Source of the DNA: Gnetum montanum
Taxonomy: Eukaryota > Streptophyta > Gnetopsida > Gnetales > Gnetaceae
Direction: 5' to 3'
Length of the DNA: 64,000 nucleotides
Assembly (NCBI GenBank): GCA_015680685.1
Contig: MNCI01038001.1
Span: forward strand, 14,876 to 78,875
The position numbers and the translations under genes were made by a program. This document shows positions 20,173 through 32,208 of the stretch, one piece after another; the first letter of the stretch is position 1; each line of letters begins with the position of its first letter. Below the pieces are notes generated by a model. That model had not been told where the DNA came from. It worked only from the letters and a program-made list of their open reading frames with translations, and ran no database searches.

Positions 20173-21594
20173 TTGTAAGGAAATGAATCAAGCAGGAAAA
20201 ACAAGAACAAGAAAAACAAACACACATAGAACATAAAATTTTCGTTGTTCAGCAAGGTCGTCACTCATTCACAGCTACACTATAGTTTCATTATATATTT
20301 TGTAGATTAGTTTCAAAACATTACATAAATATGCATCAAGAATCATCCTTAACCGAAATGGCCAACCCTTTAACTTCTGTAATAGTTGATGCTTCAACTT
20401 TTGGTACAATTTAATGATAGAAAATAGAATTCGGATCAGTTGCCACATGAATGTGCAGGTGTGTGGATGACTTTTTTGTGCACCAAGATAGCCTTGTAAA
20501 AACGTGCATTTCAAAATTAAGGAATACCTTGTAGGTTTCTTTCTATCAACGTACATCTGCCACGTACGAAGTGGTCCAAAAAAGCTGCTGCAATGTAGGT
20601 TGTGAAGTTGACAAGTCGAAGTTGAAAGTGAAGGTAAAGATGTCAGTGGTGTTACAATGCTACATCAACACGTCTCTACCGAGGATGTATGTTAGTAAAC
20701 CCTACAATTCATAATCCAAAGTGTTGGATAGCCCATTCAGTCCAGTTGTGCATGCAATTTTTTTTGTATTTTTTTTTTGGAAAAAAGGCAATTTTTGGTT
20801 CCCTGGTGACCCCGGCTGTTTTCCTAATTACCACTTTAAGTGAAATGAAGCATAATTTTTTATTCCTTGTCTTGGAATGGCTTCTCTGAGACGGCTTAAC
20901 ATATTCAAGAATCAAGACAAACTCACCCCTATCCTTTGCATGTGAGCTGTTTTTTTTGTAGAGTCAAACTGCTCCTCACTCTTTTTTGGGAAAATTACAC
21001 CAGGAATCCACTTGTTTTTATAACATTGCTAATTTATGATTAGGACTGCTGGGGATAATCAATTGTGTGCGCGGAGGAAGCATTTCAACCATGCGTAAAA
21101 TTCGAAAAATAATAAACACAAGTTGCTTATGATAAACAGTTCATTTTGCGTTTTTCATTACATTGTATATGCTGGTCGTCGTTAATGGTATGGTTGAGGC
21201 TGCAGTCTGCAGCATACTGGAAATGAGTTTTGGACTTTTAATCCCTTAATTGAAATGATTCTTTTTTCAGAAAAGAATGCTCTTTTACGTTGCAGTGTGC
21301 TTAAACGAGCATCATAACATCAACGAGCATCGAATTCCCCACCTTGTGTTCGTGCCTCACAGCCGTTTGAGCAATTGCAATTTCATCATTTAATGTATAA
21401 AATAAAAATGCGTCCCAGGACGGGCATACGTTTTTCTCAGACAAAAAATTGGTTATGTACAAATTTAAAATTTCTGAGCGTGTAGTTTGGTCTGTAACGC
21501 TGTAACGGAAAACGGAGAAAAGCTCGGTCAATGAATGAACGACATCATGGATCAGGAAATGGAAGGCAGTGTCTACTATCCAAATTAAAAAATA
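20173..21594. other. Possible copia LTR, then unrecognised AT-rich DNA
   Basis: The first few hundred bases are the expected place of the copia 5' LTR, but no partner copy exists in the window. Beyond about 20700 nothing is recognised. A poly-T stretch lies at 20758-20779. Confidence 0.3.
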
Positions 21595-21868
21595 NNNNNN
21601 NNNNNNNNNNNNNNNNNNNNNNNNNNNNNNNNNNNNNNNNNNNNNNNNNNNNNNNNNNNNNNNNNNNNNNNNNNNNNNNNNNNNNNNNNNNNNNNNNNNN
21701 NNNNNNNNNNNNNNNNNNNNNNNNNNNNNNNNNNNNNNNNNNNNNNNNNNNNNNNNNNNNNNNNNNNNNNNNNNNNNNNNNNNNNNNNNNNNNNNNNNNN
21801 NNNNNNNNNNNNNNNNNNNNNNNNNNNNNNNNNNNNNNNNNNNNNNNNNNNNNNNNNNNNNNNNNNNN
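21595..21868. other. Assembly gap of 274 N
   Basis: Run of N. ORFs reported across it have no meaning. Confidence 0.99.
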
Positions 21869-24800
21869 AACGGGTAAACCGGCATCAAATTCACGCCGGT
21901 GGCGTCACTTTTTACAAAGTTCCTACATTAGGTGATTGATTGTACATTTGCACGTGAAGGCGGTGAAGATAAGTCTTACTAAATGTTAATGGATAGAATC
22001 GCTCTTTGTTCACATGTCCCTTACTAGGGATACAGGAGACTCCGTGTGGGCCAGACGTGTTACCACGCGGCTGCCCTAACCACTAACCATGTTCATAATT
22101 TTCGTGCGCCAGGCTGCCCATGCTCGCCAAACTCTGTCCTAGTTTCTGGCTCTAGATTNGTGGTTTTTATGTACAAAACATACATAAAATTAAAGTTTCA
22201 TATTTTAAGGTGCAATATTTTAAAAGCGGCCGTTAATACTTCAATATTCAATGCAGGTAATATATATTAACATTGATGCTTTTTAGATGTGCATTTTAGT
22301 ATTTTAGAGATAATAAAACACAAACTAACATCATATCATTGTCGGGTGTGCCTAGTGCCTTATGTTTTTGTTATTGCAATATACTAAAATTGCTAAATAG
22401 TTATATGATAGTTTCTAAGTAAAAATCTAAGAAAGTGCAAAACGTGTAGGATTGGTTTGCCAAATCTAGTTGAATGTTGGCACTTTTAAGAGGAGGAAGC
22501 TCCCACTTAAGGTATTGCTATATGGAAATGATATTAACTCCCAAACGAGAGTCATAGAGAATAATGCACTGCCCCTTCTCATCAATGTAGATTTTCACCA
22601 TGGGACTACTAGGATCTAATCTCTTTTTGAGCAAGTGTCCTTCTTTAGTTTGCCCATGTAGCTACTTTGGACATAGAAATAGGAATGAGATCACTATCAT
22701 CAAGCATCATCTTATTTGACTCACCAGACATTATTGAAGAATTTATCCCTAGAGTAGATGATTTGCTTTGATAACGTTCAAGGAATGGTGTTGGGATTTC
22801 TTCAAGATGGACTCCTATCTTTCTAATAGTATTATCCTATCCATAGGATGAAGAGGATGGTGTGGATCCTACCCCATGACATTCACATCTATGTTTGTGG
22901 TAGAATTTTAGACCATGGAACTTTGAACTTACCTTCACAACCAAATCAGTAGGTGTTTAATAGTATTACCTAGTAGCATACATGGAAGAAGGATACACAT
23001 AATAGAAGACATCATAAAATCTAGCTTGCCTTGATTATAGTTGACTAGGAATTCCATCCTACATGGAACCAAGAAGTAAAAGCTATTGAGGAGCTTGCTA
23101 GACAAGAACACTTGATGCAAGTAGGTATTGTTGAGGAGTCATCTAAGGCATTTGATAGGTACCTACCTGGACACTCAGAAAGTAGGGATTGGTGGAAAGT
23201 AAGGAATTTGGAGTTTACCATTGTTGTTACTACTGCTTAAGCTATTAATATATACATCCAAGATAGTATGATCTACTAGGATAAGAAGTCATCCTTATTT
23301 GCCTCTTGAAAAACTTATGATTTAGGGGCATCCTACCTTGCCCCACTTCATTAATCATGTAAGTTGATGAGTAGTAGATACCCCCTACACCTAACCATAT
23401 GAATCACATGTGTATTATGCATCAATGGGGATGTGTTGACCAAGATACATCAATGCATCTAAGATGCATTGCCGATTAATGCATCAACGCATTTTCATCC
23501 ACACATATGCATCAACAATGGGGATGTGTTGACAAAGTTGCCTGACATATCATGTCTCATCATAGGTCATGACTAGGTAGCACTAAGAGTCATGAGGGTC
23601 TACATAGTACTTGTAGGAATCCTCATCATTGGAGGATGAAGAAGCTTCCTCTAAATCTTCTTTGATACTTTTGGAATATGAGAGCTTATTCTTACCCTTG
23701 TCTCCATACTTCTTTCTACATGATAATGGTGTAGTACCTTTGACTATAGCTGCAACCATCTTACCCTCAATGTTCTTGAAATTGGTAGTCATCTTTTCAT
23801 CCATTGCTTTTCATCTTTTTGGGTAGGTCTATTAAGGCTTTCTTGGTTTAAACCTACTTTTGTGCCAAGACCTTGATTATAGTGGGAGGTTTAGTTGTAT
23901 CTTCGTTGCTTTTCACCTCCCTTTGATGTGTAGGATTAGAATTATACTCCTACGCTGATTATTGTTTCTACCTTTTGCATTCCATTCTCACAATAGTGGC
24001 TTGAAGTACTTTAATTTGGGCCAAACATTTTTTGTGTATTTGGTCCATCACATGCATGCTTCCTTGTCTCTTAACAAAGACCTTCCATGAACTGTGTTAG
24101 TTTTTCTCTTTAGTTGAATTATAGTTTGGATAATGATGAGCAGTTTTCATGTATCTTTGCATGGTAATGTCCAAGGGTTTCCATGCTTCTTGTCTCCATT
24201 TAGCCATTTTCTTTTGGATGCTAAAGATGTGGACATAGGTTTGAAATTTGGCATAAAATACTTTGACCATATTTAGCCATTATTAAATTAATTTGGAAGG
24301 TAAGAATTTGTACCAAGTTTGTACATGATCAATGCAGATGTGGGGAAATAATCATTAATTTTTCTAGTTACTAATGATCTTTTAAAGATAGCAATCATTG
24401 TCAAATGCCTACATGTGCAACTAGGGATCATCAATTGTAAGCCCTCTATACATTTGAATATCCACCATGTTGATACACCTAATATGACTATCACAAGTAT
24501 GCTCCCATGGAATGTAAATAGCTTGATTGATTTTGACTTACATAGCTTTCAAATTTCTATTAATGCTTCCCAATGCTCGATTGAAATTTTTAACACTGCT
24601 ATTTTTTCTAGTAAAATATATTCAATGGAGAAACCTATGTTTTGAGGTCAACATGGTAATCTTCAGTATTAACATATTCATCTGTATGGCATGGATCATC
24701 TTTTATCTTAATAGTTTTAACAATTGCATAGGGAAGTGGTTTGTAGTTGGTACGTGATGGGTTTGATTTTTGCATCCACTTTCAAGTGTGGTGGAAATGT

Positions 24801-25388
24801 TATATTTTTTTCATGTTTAATCTATAGTTTTTTAACTCAAGAATTAAATCATTGGTTCAATAATTAGTCTTAGGATTAAAAATTTTGTTGAGTCACATGA
24901 TTTTTATAATAAACTTTATTTTGAGTATCAATTTTGCAACTTTTAAATATAACTTGGGTTGACTTACTGATTTATGGTGATTATTAAAACATGTCAATCT
25001 AACATATTTCCTGACTATTTAAACACTAATTTAATCTATACCATTACGTGAAGGTGTAAATTGCTCATTACAGAAGCCCATGAGGGTTGTGCTACCATAG
25101 AGTTGTCTTTCCTTTAAAATTGCAATTCGCAATGGAAAGAACACCTAATTATTATATTTTTGTTTAGTCTAATCTAACATGATTATAAAAATCCTAATCG
25201 CAATGGTAATCGATATGGTCTAAATCTCTTAAAGCCCTTTAAAAGTTGTGCTAATAGCCTTAAGTTTTCTTCTCTTAAAAAAACTTGCAAGGTGTAAATT
25301 CTTGGCTGACTGACACTAATCAAACTCGATTGGCACGTTGCTTTATTCTATTATGTAATACATGTTGTGTGGATTACACAGTAGCATT
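21869..25388. other. Unrecognised spacer with eroded coding scraps
   Basis: No family could be assigned. Peptide-like pieces without stops occur at 23040-23220 (plus; includes VKAIEELARQEHLMQ and DWWKVRNLEF), 22540-22640 (minus; VKIYIDEKGQCIIL) and 23583-24240 (minus; includes MDEKMTTNFKNIEGK). They could be scraps of one transposable element. A cluster of GATGCAT/TGCATCAA words lies at 23418-23515. A weak tRNA-like segment lies at 22025-22075. Confidence 0.3.
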
Positions 25389-25798
25389 TGTTATGGAAAG
25401 GGGATATATGATGGATTTGAATTGAGATGAGGGAGGCTCCTTTCATAGAGTAAAACAACTCAATCTTCTTATGCAGATGCAGAAAACCAAAAACAATAAC
25501 AACAAGCTTTATTGTATTTCTTAGAAATCACAAATATTCAACTCTCAACTCTTATGTATATGAACGATACTAGGACAGACTTAAATAGCCACATCTAGGG
25601 TTACAAAATTGGAAACATCTAAAATTAACTAAGATAGATCTTCAAAACATGTTTAGAAGTCTTATATCGTATTTAGGGAAAATTCTAAAACTATTAGATG
25701 GTAGAAATGGAAAGTGTAGTTCATGAATAATAAACTACTAATTCATAGATGTAATCTGCTGCTTCATAGCTATTTTATCATGATAACCATAGCCAATA
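25389..25798 (-). repeat. 3' LTR of the copia element
   Basis: Matches 29837-30247 with scattered substitutions; shared blocks include AGATGCAGAAAACCAAAAAC and AGCCACATCTAGGGTTAC. Confidence 0.85.
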
Positions 25799-26095
25799 AT
25801 TTCCCACTTGGAGATTTTGATTGAGGATCAATAATATCTCCACGCCATCCTTTCTACCTTGCCATTCTATGTTGCTTATGCTCTTTCTAGGCCATACGAG
25901 GATCTACTCTAGTCAAATTTATCGATGTTAATCTACTTGGTTAGAACATCTACAAGATTATCCTTGGTGTGTATCTTCTACATATCCACACTTCCATCTT
26001 CTACTACATTACGAACAAAGTGAAATTGTACTCCTATGTGTTTTGTCCTTGAATGAAAGGCTAGATTCCTTGCAATATGAAAGGCGCTCTGACTA

Positions 26096-27350
26096 TCACA
26101 AAATAGAGGAATTTTCTCTTGTTTGTGTCCAAGATACTTTAATAACTTTTGAATCCAAATTTCTTCTTTGCAAGCTTATGTAGCTGCCATGTAATCTACA
26201 TCTATTGTAGATAATGCTACTATTGTTTGCAATCTTGATACCTAGAATATAGCTCCTTGTATGTGTAAACACATAGCCTATAGTAGATTTCCTTTTATTT
26301 GGATCACCTCCAAAATTTGAATCCACACAACCTTTAATAGTAAATTCCAATACTTCATAACATAATGCAACATCTGAGGTACCCTTAATGTATCTCAGGA
26401 TTCTCTTAATAGAACTCCAATACTCTCGTCTAGGATTTGCCATGTACTGCTCCCACTGCTTGTGCAATGTCTGGTCTTGTACAAATCATAGTGAACATTA
26501 GGCTTTCCATTGATAATGCATACAGTACTCAAGACATCTCATTCCTATCTACTTCATTGCTAAGACACATCTTGGAGGACAATTTGAAATTAATAGGAAG
26601 TGGGGTAGAAATTGGCTTACAGTCTTGTATGTTGAAGTGTTGCAAGATCTTACCCAAGTAGTTTTTTTAAGAAAGCCAAATCTTCTTATTATTTTTGTCT
26701 TGGTGAATTTACATCCCTAGAATCTTGTTTGATGATCCCAAGTCTTTCATTTCAAATTCCCTAGCCAACTATGCCATCAATTCTTGGATTTTCTCTTTGT
26801 TGGGGCCTACAACCAACATGTCATTCACATATAATAGCAAAAAAATGAAATCTTCATCAAACCTCTTGAAATATGTACAAGGGTTTGCACTGAGTCTATT
26901 GTACCCAAGGCTCATGATATATGATTCAAATCTCTTGTACCAACACCTTGATTCCTATTTGAGATTGTACAGAGATTTGTTCAACCTGCAAACCAAGTTT
27001 TCTTTGCCTTCTTCTGCAAAGCCTTCTAGTTCAAGCAGGTAAATCTCTTCTTCAAGATCTCCATGAAGAAAAGTAGTTTTCACATCTAGTTGTTCTACAT
27101 GTAGGTCAAACATATCACACATTGCTAGGACTACTTTGACTATTGTAAGTCTAACCACAGAAGAAAATATCTCGTTGAAGTCAATTCCTTCTTTTTAAGC
27201 ATATTCCTTTACCACCAGTCTTACACAATATCACTCCACTTGATCATTACTATCACATTTGATCTTGTAGACCCATTTGTTTCCAATAGCCTTTCTTCCT
27301 TTTGGTAGTGTAAGAAGATCCCATGTCATGTTTTTGTGTAAAGCTTCAAT
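26096..27350 (-). pseudogene. Copia reverse transcriptase and RNase H
   Basis: The minus-strand peptide starts with KGRKAIGNKWVYKIK (about 27300). It continues with VVRLTIVKVVLAMC, LDVKTTFLHGDLEEEIY and LNKSLYNLK (27158-26955), then LLYVNDMLVVG near 26816-26840. There the first Asp of the catalytic YVDD box is Asn. RNase H follows (26467-26096) with YIKGTSDVALCY and GCVDSNFGGDPNKRKSTIGYVF. The usual ADWAGD-type Asp pattern is altered. Frameshifts and stops make it non-functional. Confidence 0.85.
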
Positions 27351-27699
27351 CTCCTCCTGCATTTCTGCCATCCACGAAGACACATTTGGACTTTTGAGCA
27401 TCTCATTTAAGATTGAGGGCTCTCCATCCTCTATTAAAAGGAAGTATGCAACATTTCTTTTAGTAACATAATCTAAGTGCCAAGTTGGTAATCTATTTTC
27501 CCAAGATGATTGACAAACTTCATAAGCTTTAGACTTGACTATATCTTTCTCTTCATACATTGATGTTGCTTCAAAAGTAACCAGATCTTTTGCTTTTGTC
27601 TTATCTTCTATCTGAATTCTAGTAGTCTTTGAATTCTCCTTTGAAGTTCTATAATCTCCCTTCTCTTGCATTTTATGTTCTACAAATATCACTTCTCTA

Positions 27700-28500
27700 C
27701 TGATGACAACCTTGTGGGTAGTGGGATCCCATATGTGATACCCCTTAACTCCATTAACATACCCTAAGAAGATTCATTTTCTGGAATTTGGGTCCAACTT
27801 CGATCTTTCTCAGTCATTGTACATCACATACACAAAACGTTCAAATGTATGAAGATGAGAATAAACAACTAGCTTACTAGTTCACATTTCCATTGGTGTT
27901 TTTAGATCAATTGCAGTTGATGGAGACTGATTGATTAAATAGTAGGTGCTATTAATTATTTCTACCCAAAGTGACTTGGTTAGATTTGCAACCCTCAACA
28001 TTGATCTTGTTTTTTCCAACAAGGTTTTGTTCATCCGTTCTACCACTCCCTTTTGCTGAGGAGTGTGAGCCATTGTGAACTACCTCTTGATGCCTTCTTG
28101 TTGACAAAATGAATTAAATTCATTACTTGTATATTCTCCTTCATTATCTGTCCTCAGACACTTGATCCTTTGTTTGAACTCAAGTTCTACCTATGCTTTA
28201 AAAACTTTGAAGACTGAAAAGACATCTGGCTTCCTTTTGATTGGATACACATAACATCTCCTGGAGTAATCATCAATGAAAGATACAAAGTATCTTGCTT
28301 CTCCTAGGGAAGTGACTAGTGCTTGCCAAACATCAAAGTGCATCAAGTCCAAGATGCCTTTACTCTTAGTTGTTGATGTGGTAAATTTTAATCTATGCTG
28401 CTTACTAGTAACACAATGCTCACAAAATGGTAAATGTACCTAATTGAGCCCAAAAATTCGTTGCTATTTAGAGAGAATATTCAAACCTTGTTCTGACATA
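27700..28500 (-). pseudogene. Copia integrase, broken
   Basis: The minus-strand pieces include the GAG-pre-integrase and core regions in several frames (28100-28500). The conserved block MAHTPQQKGVVERMNKTL (28073) has its catalytic Glu in VVERMN. LRVANLTKSLWVEIINS and INQSPSTAIDLKTPMEM follow (to 27882). It sits between protease and RT as expected for copia. Confidence 0.75.
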
Positions 28501-28517
28501 TGACTAAGCTTTCAATG

Positions 28518-28930
28518 TCACAACATCATCGATTCTTCTTCTGAACTAGTTGATTCAACAAAAGACTCTCCCACTTGATGTGTGTTCCCCAGAAGCATGT
28601 AAAAATTTGTAGCAACCTTTTCTGCCTTCATTACCACAAGCACACCTTTGGTAATCTTCAAGATCCCATTCTCTATACGAGTTTTGCACCCAACATCATC
28701 TATTTGTCCTAAAGAAAATAGATTTTTCTTTAGGCCCTCCACATGTTGTACCTTTTGTATGATGTGAATAGTGCCATCATACATCTTTATCTTGATAGTA
28801 CCACTACTAATGATTTTCAAAGCATGATCATTTCCCATGTACATAGATCCTTCTGAGATTGGTTTGTAGTGATGAAACCATTCTCTCTGAGAAGTCATGT
28901 GCCATGTTGTTTCTAAATCCAAGATCAAAG
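28518..28930 (-). pseudogene. Copia protease region
   Basis: The minus-strand ORF starts MILDLETTWHMTS. The catalytic Asp is present, but the two residues after it are Leu-Glu instead of Ser-Gly. YMGNDHALKI and LKKNLFSLGQIDDVGCKT follow, as in plant copia polyproteins. It is open for 136 codons, one of the longer ORFs left in the element. Confidence 0.8.
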
Positions 28931-28943
28931 CATTAGTGAGCTT

Positions 28944-29780
28944 CTATTTACCTTCAGCAATAGTTGCCTCACTATATAAAACATCACCATCATATGAGGT
29001 AGTTGCCACATTCCCTTGAGGATTCTTTTCATTACTCTTCTTATTCCAACAATCCTTCTTCAAGTGTCCTCTCTTGCCATAGTTGTAGCAAGTAATGTTT
29101 TTCTTTTTGCTTCTTGACTTGAATCTACCATGAATTTGGTTCCAATTGGGATCATGTTCCATGGATCTCCCTCTCATCATTATTAAGGCCTCCACCTTGT
29201 TTGCCAACCTATCTTCCTTGTTCTTGCACCAACTTTCTTCTTCAAGAACCAAAACTGCAACCTCGTTGAAGACAAGATCATCCACAAGGACATTGTTGGT
29301 CAAGTTAATGATGAGTTAATCATATGAATTAGGTAGACTTTGAAGTAGAATTTATGCATGTTCACCTGCATTTACTTTATAACCCAATGATACGAGTTGA
29401 ACAAAGAAAGTATTTAGGATGTTGATATGGTTAGTTACTAATGATGTTTCTACCATACGAAGAGTGTAAAGTCTCTTCTTCAAGAAGATTTTGTTGTGGA
29501 GTGGTTTAGCCTTATACAACTTCATCAAATTGTCCCATATTTCCTTCACCATCTTCTTCTCTACAATACTTGAAAGAACCCCATCTGCTAGTGCCAAGTG
29601 TAAATTGGCAATAGCATTACCATCCATTTCATTTCACTTGTCATCATCGGTGACGTCCTAAGACCTTTCTCCAATAGCCGCCAGGAAATTACATTTACGC
29701 AAAATTTCCTATATCTTCATTTTCCACAATGCGAAGTTGCTTCCATTGAACCTATCTATTTCATATTTGCCAACCATTTT
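28944..29780 (-). pseudogene. Copia gag
   Basis: Gag begins near 29780 with MVGKYEIDRFNGSNFALWKM. The gag domain runs through LADGVLSSIVEKKMVKEIW and LYTLRMVETSLVTNHIN (29627-29352). A zinc knuckle CYNYGKRGHLKKDC (about 29050-29095) has Tyr for the second Cys. Stops interrupt the N-terminal part and the join near 29310-29350. Confidence 0.8.
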
Positions 29781-29817
29781 GGAAACTTTGTATGCAAGAT
29801 CTGCAACATAGACTATG

Positions 29818-29835
29818 AACCTAGTTTCGATACCA
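29818..29835 (-). other. Copia primer binding site
   Basis: TGGTATCGAAACTAGG on the minus strand, one base inside the 5' LTR (CA then G then TGGTATC). It is a diverged initiator-tRNA-Met site. Confidence 0.75.
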
Positions 29836-29836
29836 C

Positions 29837-30247
29837 TGTTACAAAAAGGGGATATATGAGGGATCTAAATTGAGATGAGGGAGGTTCCTTCTGATAGAGT
29901 AAAACAACTCAATCATCTTATGTAGATGCAGAAAACCAAAAACAATAACAACAAGCTTTATTGTATTTTCTAGAAATCATAGACATTCAACTCTCAACTC
30001 TTGTGTATATGATCAATCCTAGGATAGACTTAAATAGCCACATCTAGGGTTACAAAATTGGAAACATCTAAAATCAACTAAGATATATCTTCACAACACA
30101 TTTAGAAGTATTATCTCATCTTTAGCAAAAATTCTAAAACTATCAAATAGTAGAAACGGAAAGTGTAGTTCATGAATAATAAACTGCTAATTCATTGCTA
30201 TGATTTGCCACTTCATAGCTGTTTTATCATGATAACCATGGCCAATA
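29837..30247 (-). repeat. 5' LTR of the copia element
   Basis: Partner of 25389-25798, about 0.41 kb. On the plus strand it starts TGTTAC and ends GGCCAATA. Confidence 0.85.
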
Positions 30248-31039
30248 GAATTTTACCGTGTAGATTCTATTGACGACATGTTGCATGATTCAGTTGGAAA
30301 ATAGCAATAGAGTAATTGTTAGGGTCTTTGAATGAAGCCTCAGTAGTTGCATTATCCACCATTCCATCTCTTTCATGAATCGTTCATTCTTGGCTCTTTA
30401 GAGTGTAGCCCAAGTGGGTCTACCCCATGACCCCATCAATGCTTAACCTGATATTCCTTGTTTTATTTAGGAGCAGTGAAATACATCTAGTTTCCATGAA
30501 ACTTCTCCAAAGAAAAACTTCGTCAATGCCTCTAATTTACCACTTGTACGCACATGCGATATAATAAAGCTATGCACATTCCCTATAAAGGCTATCCTAT
30601 AGAGATGAATCCTCACTCATTAACATCAAAAATCTATGTAATTGTCTAGAGGGCTTGGCTTTAGGGGTTTCGAGTGTGACAAGTTGAATTGATTTCTAGC
30701 TAAGATCTTCTTTGTGGCTGCAATTGGTTTCTAACCATTGCTATTGTGGGCTTGCTCATGTGCGTTTGACCCATTGTTTGGGTGGTGTAACAATATTATG
30801 TGTTGCGCTATTAACAAATGAGGTTGTGCTTAAGAATTAATTTGTGGGACCTTCTTCCATTGATGGTTGAGATTGGAAAGGTTTCTAGGTGAGCGGTGCA
30901 GTGCCTATGCAAGCCTTTTTTCATTGAGTGAATTGACTTCCTGGTGAGTTTGTTCCTTTTTTTTTCTATTTTTCTTTTTTCATATTACACTCTTTACTTT
31001 GATTCCTAAAGTGTTTGGGCTAGGACCTATTGGGTCTAC
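30248..31039. other. Unassigned spacer before the LINE
   Basis: No coding similarity seen. It may include the 5' untranslated region of the downstream LINE, ending in a T-rich run (30955-30985). Confidence 0.3.
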
Positions 31040-32078
31040 ATGATCCAAATTGTCTTTTCGTTCTCTAATGTTGAAGAGAAAAAATGGAAAATAATGGACT
31101 CCTTTAACAAAAATTTGCAGCCCACTGAGAATACTACTAATATGGATGATAACGACATTGTCTTATGTTTTGAAATTTTTAAAGACATCTTTGATCAAAT
31201 TGTTCAAACCTTCACCCATATTTATGCAATTGGCTTTTTTATCGGTAAGATTTCTCTTGCCTCAATTTTCTAGAAGTGGGTTAAAAAGTTTTGGAAACCT
31301 CAAAACATTAGATTAACCCTAACTTCTAATCTTACTAAAGGGTTTTTTCTTTTCACTTTTGAAACTAGTGATATAGTAGATTTCGTGAAACAACAATCAA
31401 TTTGGGACATTTATGGATCCTTTTTAGTCTTCAACCTTGAAAGGAGGATTTTGACTTAGAAAAAGAAAGCGAAAGTATTTTGCTAGTAGGGATAGAATTT
31501 CTAGGGTTCCCATCCACATGTAGACATTCTTGCTACGTAGGTTGGGAAGGTCATCGGTATGGAGTCTTTTTCAGGTTTTTGTCCAAGACCAACTCGACAA
31601 GTGTGTGTCAAAATTGATTTGCAAAAGTAGCATCTCAACTCATTGGAATTTTATGTGAAAGGAAACATTTTTGTATAAAAAATTTCATATCTTACACTTC
31701 CAAACCATTGTTATTATTGTCTTGATGCTAATCATTGAAAAGCTCAATGTCCAAAGCTACTAGCTAAGATTAAAGCTAAGAAAATTTTAGTTGAATAGGT
31801 TAGTAAGGAATTAAAAGATAAAAATATATCTAAGGTTATAGGTATTGATACTATTGAGATGCACTCCTTGGATAATCCTTTTTCTTTGAACCCCAAGATA
31901 ATAGATGTGGAAGACATGAATATTGAGGCAACTGATGTTACTAAGAATCCTCCTAACCAAGAAGGGGCTCCAAAGGATGCTACTAGTGGTTGGGAGTGAG
32001 TTACCCAGAAATCTTATACCTCAGTCACATGTGACAATCGTATCTTTAGTGATTTCATAAAGGGTGCCAATCCTTGAT
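31040..32078 (+). pseudogene. LINE ORF1 (RNA-binding protein), broken
   Basis: The plus-strand frame has several stops. An N-terminal segment with FIGKISLASIF and LTLTSNLTKGFFLFTFET matches the layout of the DUF4283 domain found in plant L1 ORF1 proteins. A zinc knuckle (CYYCLDANH-stop-KAQC, 31709-31750) is interrupted by one stop. An acidic tail ends near 32078. ORF1 binds the LINE RNA. It is 130 bases upstream of ORF2 and on the same strand. Confidence 0.7.
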
Positions 32079-32208
32079 TATTGCTAATGTTAATCAATCT
32101 GCTAGCAAATAAACAAATGCTTGTTGTTATTTAGTAAATAGCTTTGAGTCCATGAATTTTTTTAAAGGCTTTAGTAGTTGAGGGAGATCCTCCATCGTCA
32201 CATCCACA

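Larger units (their letters stand above)
25389..30247 (-). mobile_element. Nearly full-length Ty1-copia element, decayed
   Basis: Direct repeats of about 0.41 kb (25389-25798 and 29837-30247) enclose, on the minus strand, a primer site, gag, protease, integrase, RT and RNase H in copia order. The purine tract AAGTGGGAAA (about 25800-25810, minus) lies just inside the 3' LTR. Flanking pentamers GCATT (25384-25388) and GAATT (30248-30252) differ at one base and may be the target duplication. ORFs have many stops. Confidence 0.85.

Noticed and set aside
20281-20560. 93-codon minus ORF in front of the copia primer site
   Set aside because: Falls where the 5' LTR should be and has no family feature.
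21301-21935. Open frames of 100-197 codons
   Set aside because: They cross the run of N and are artefacts of unknown bases.
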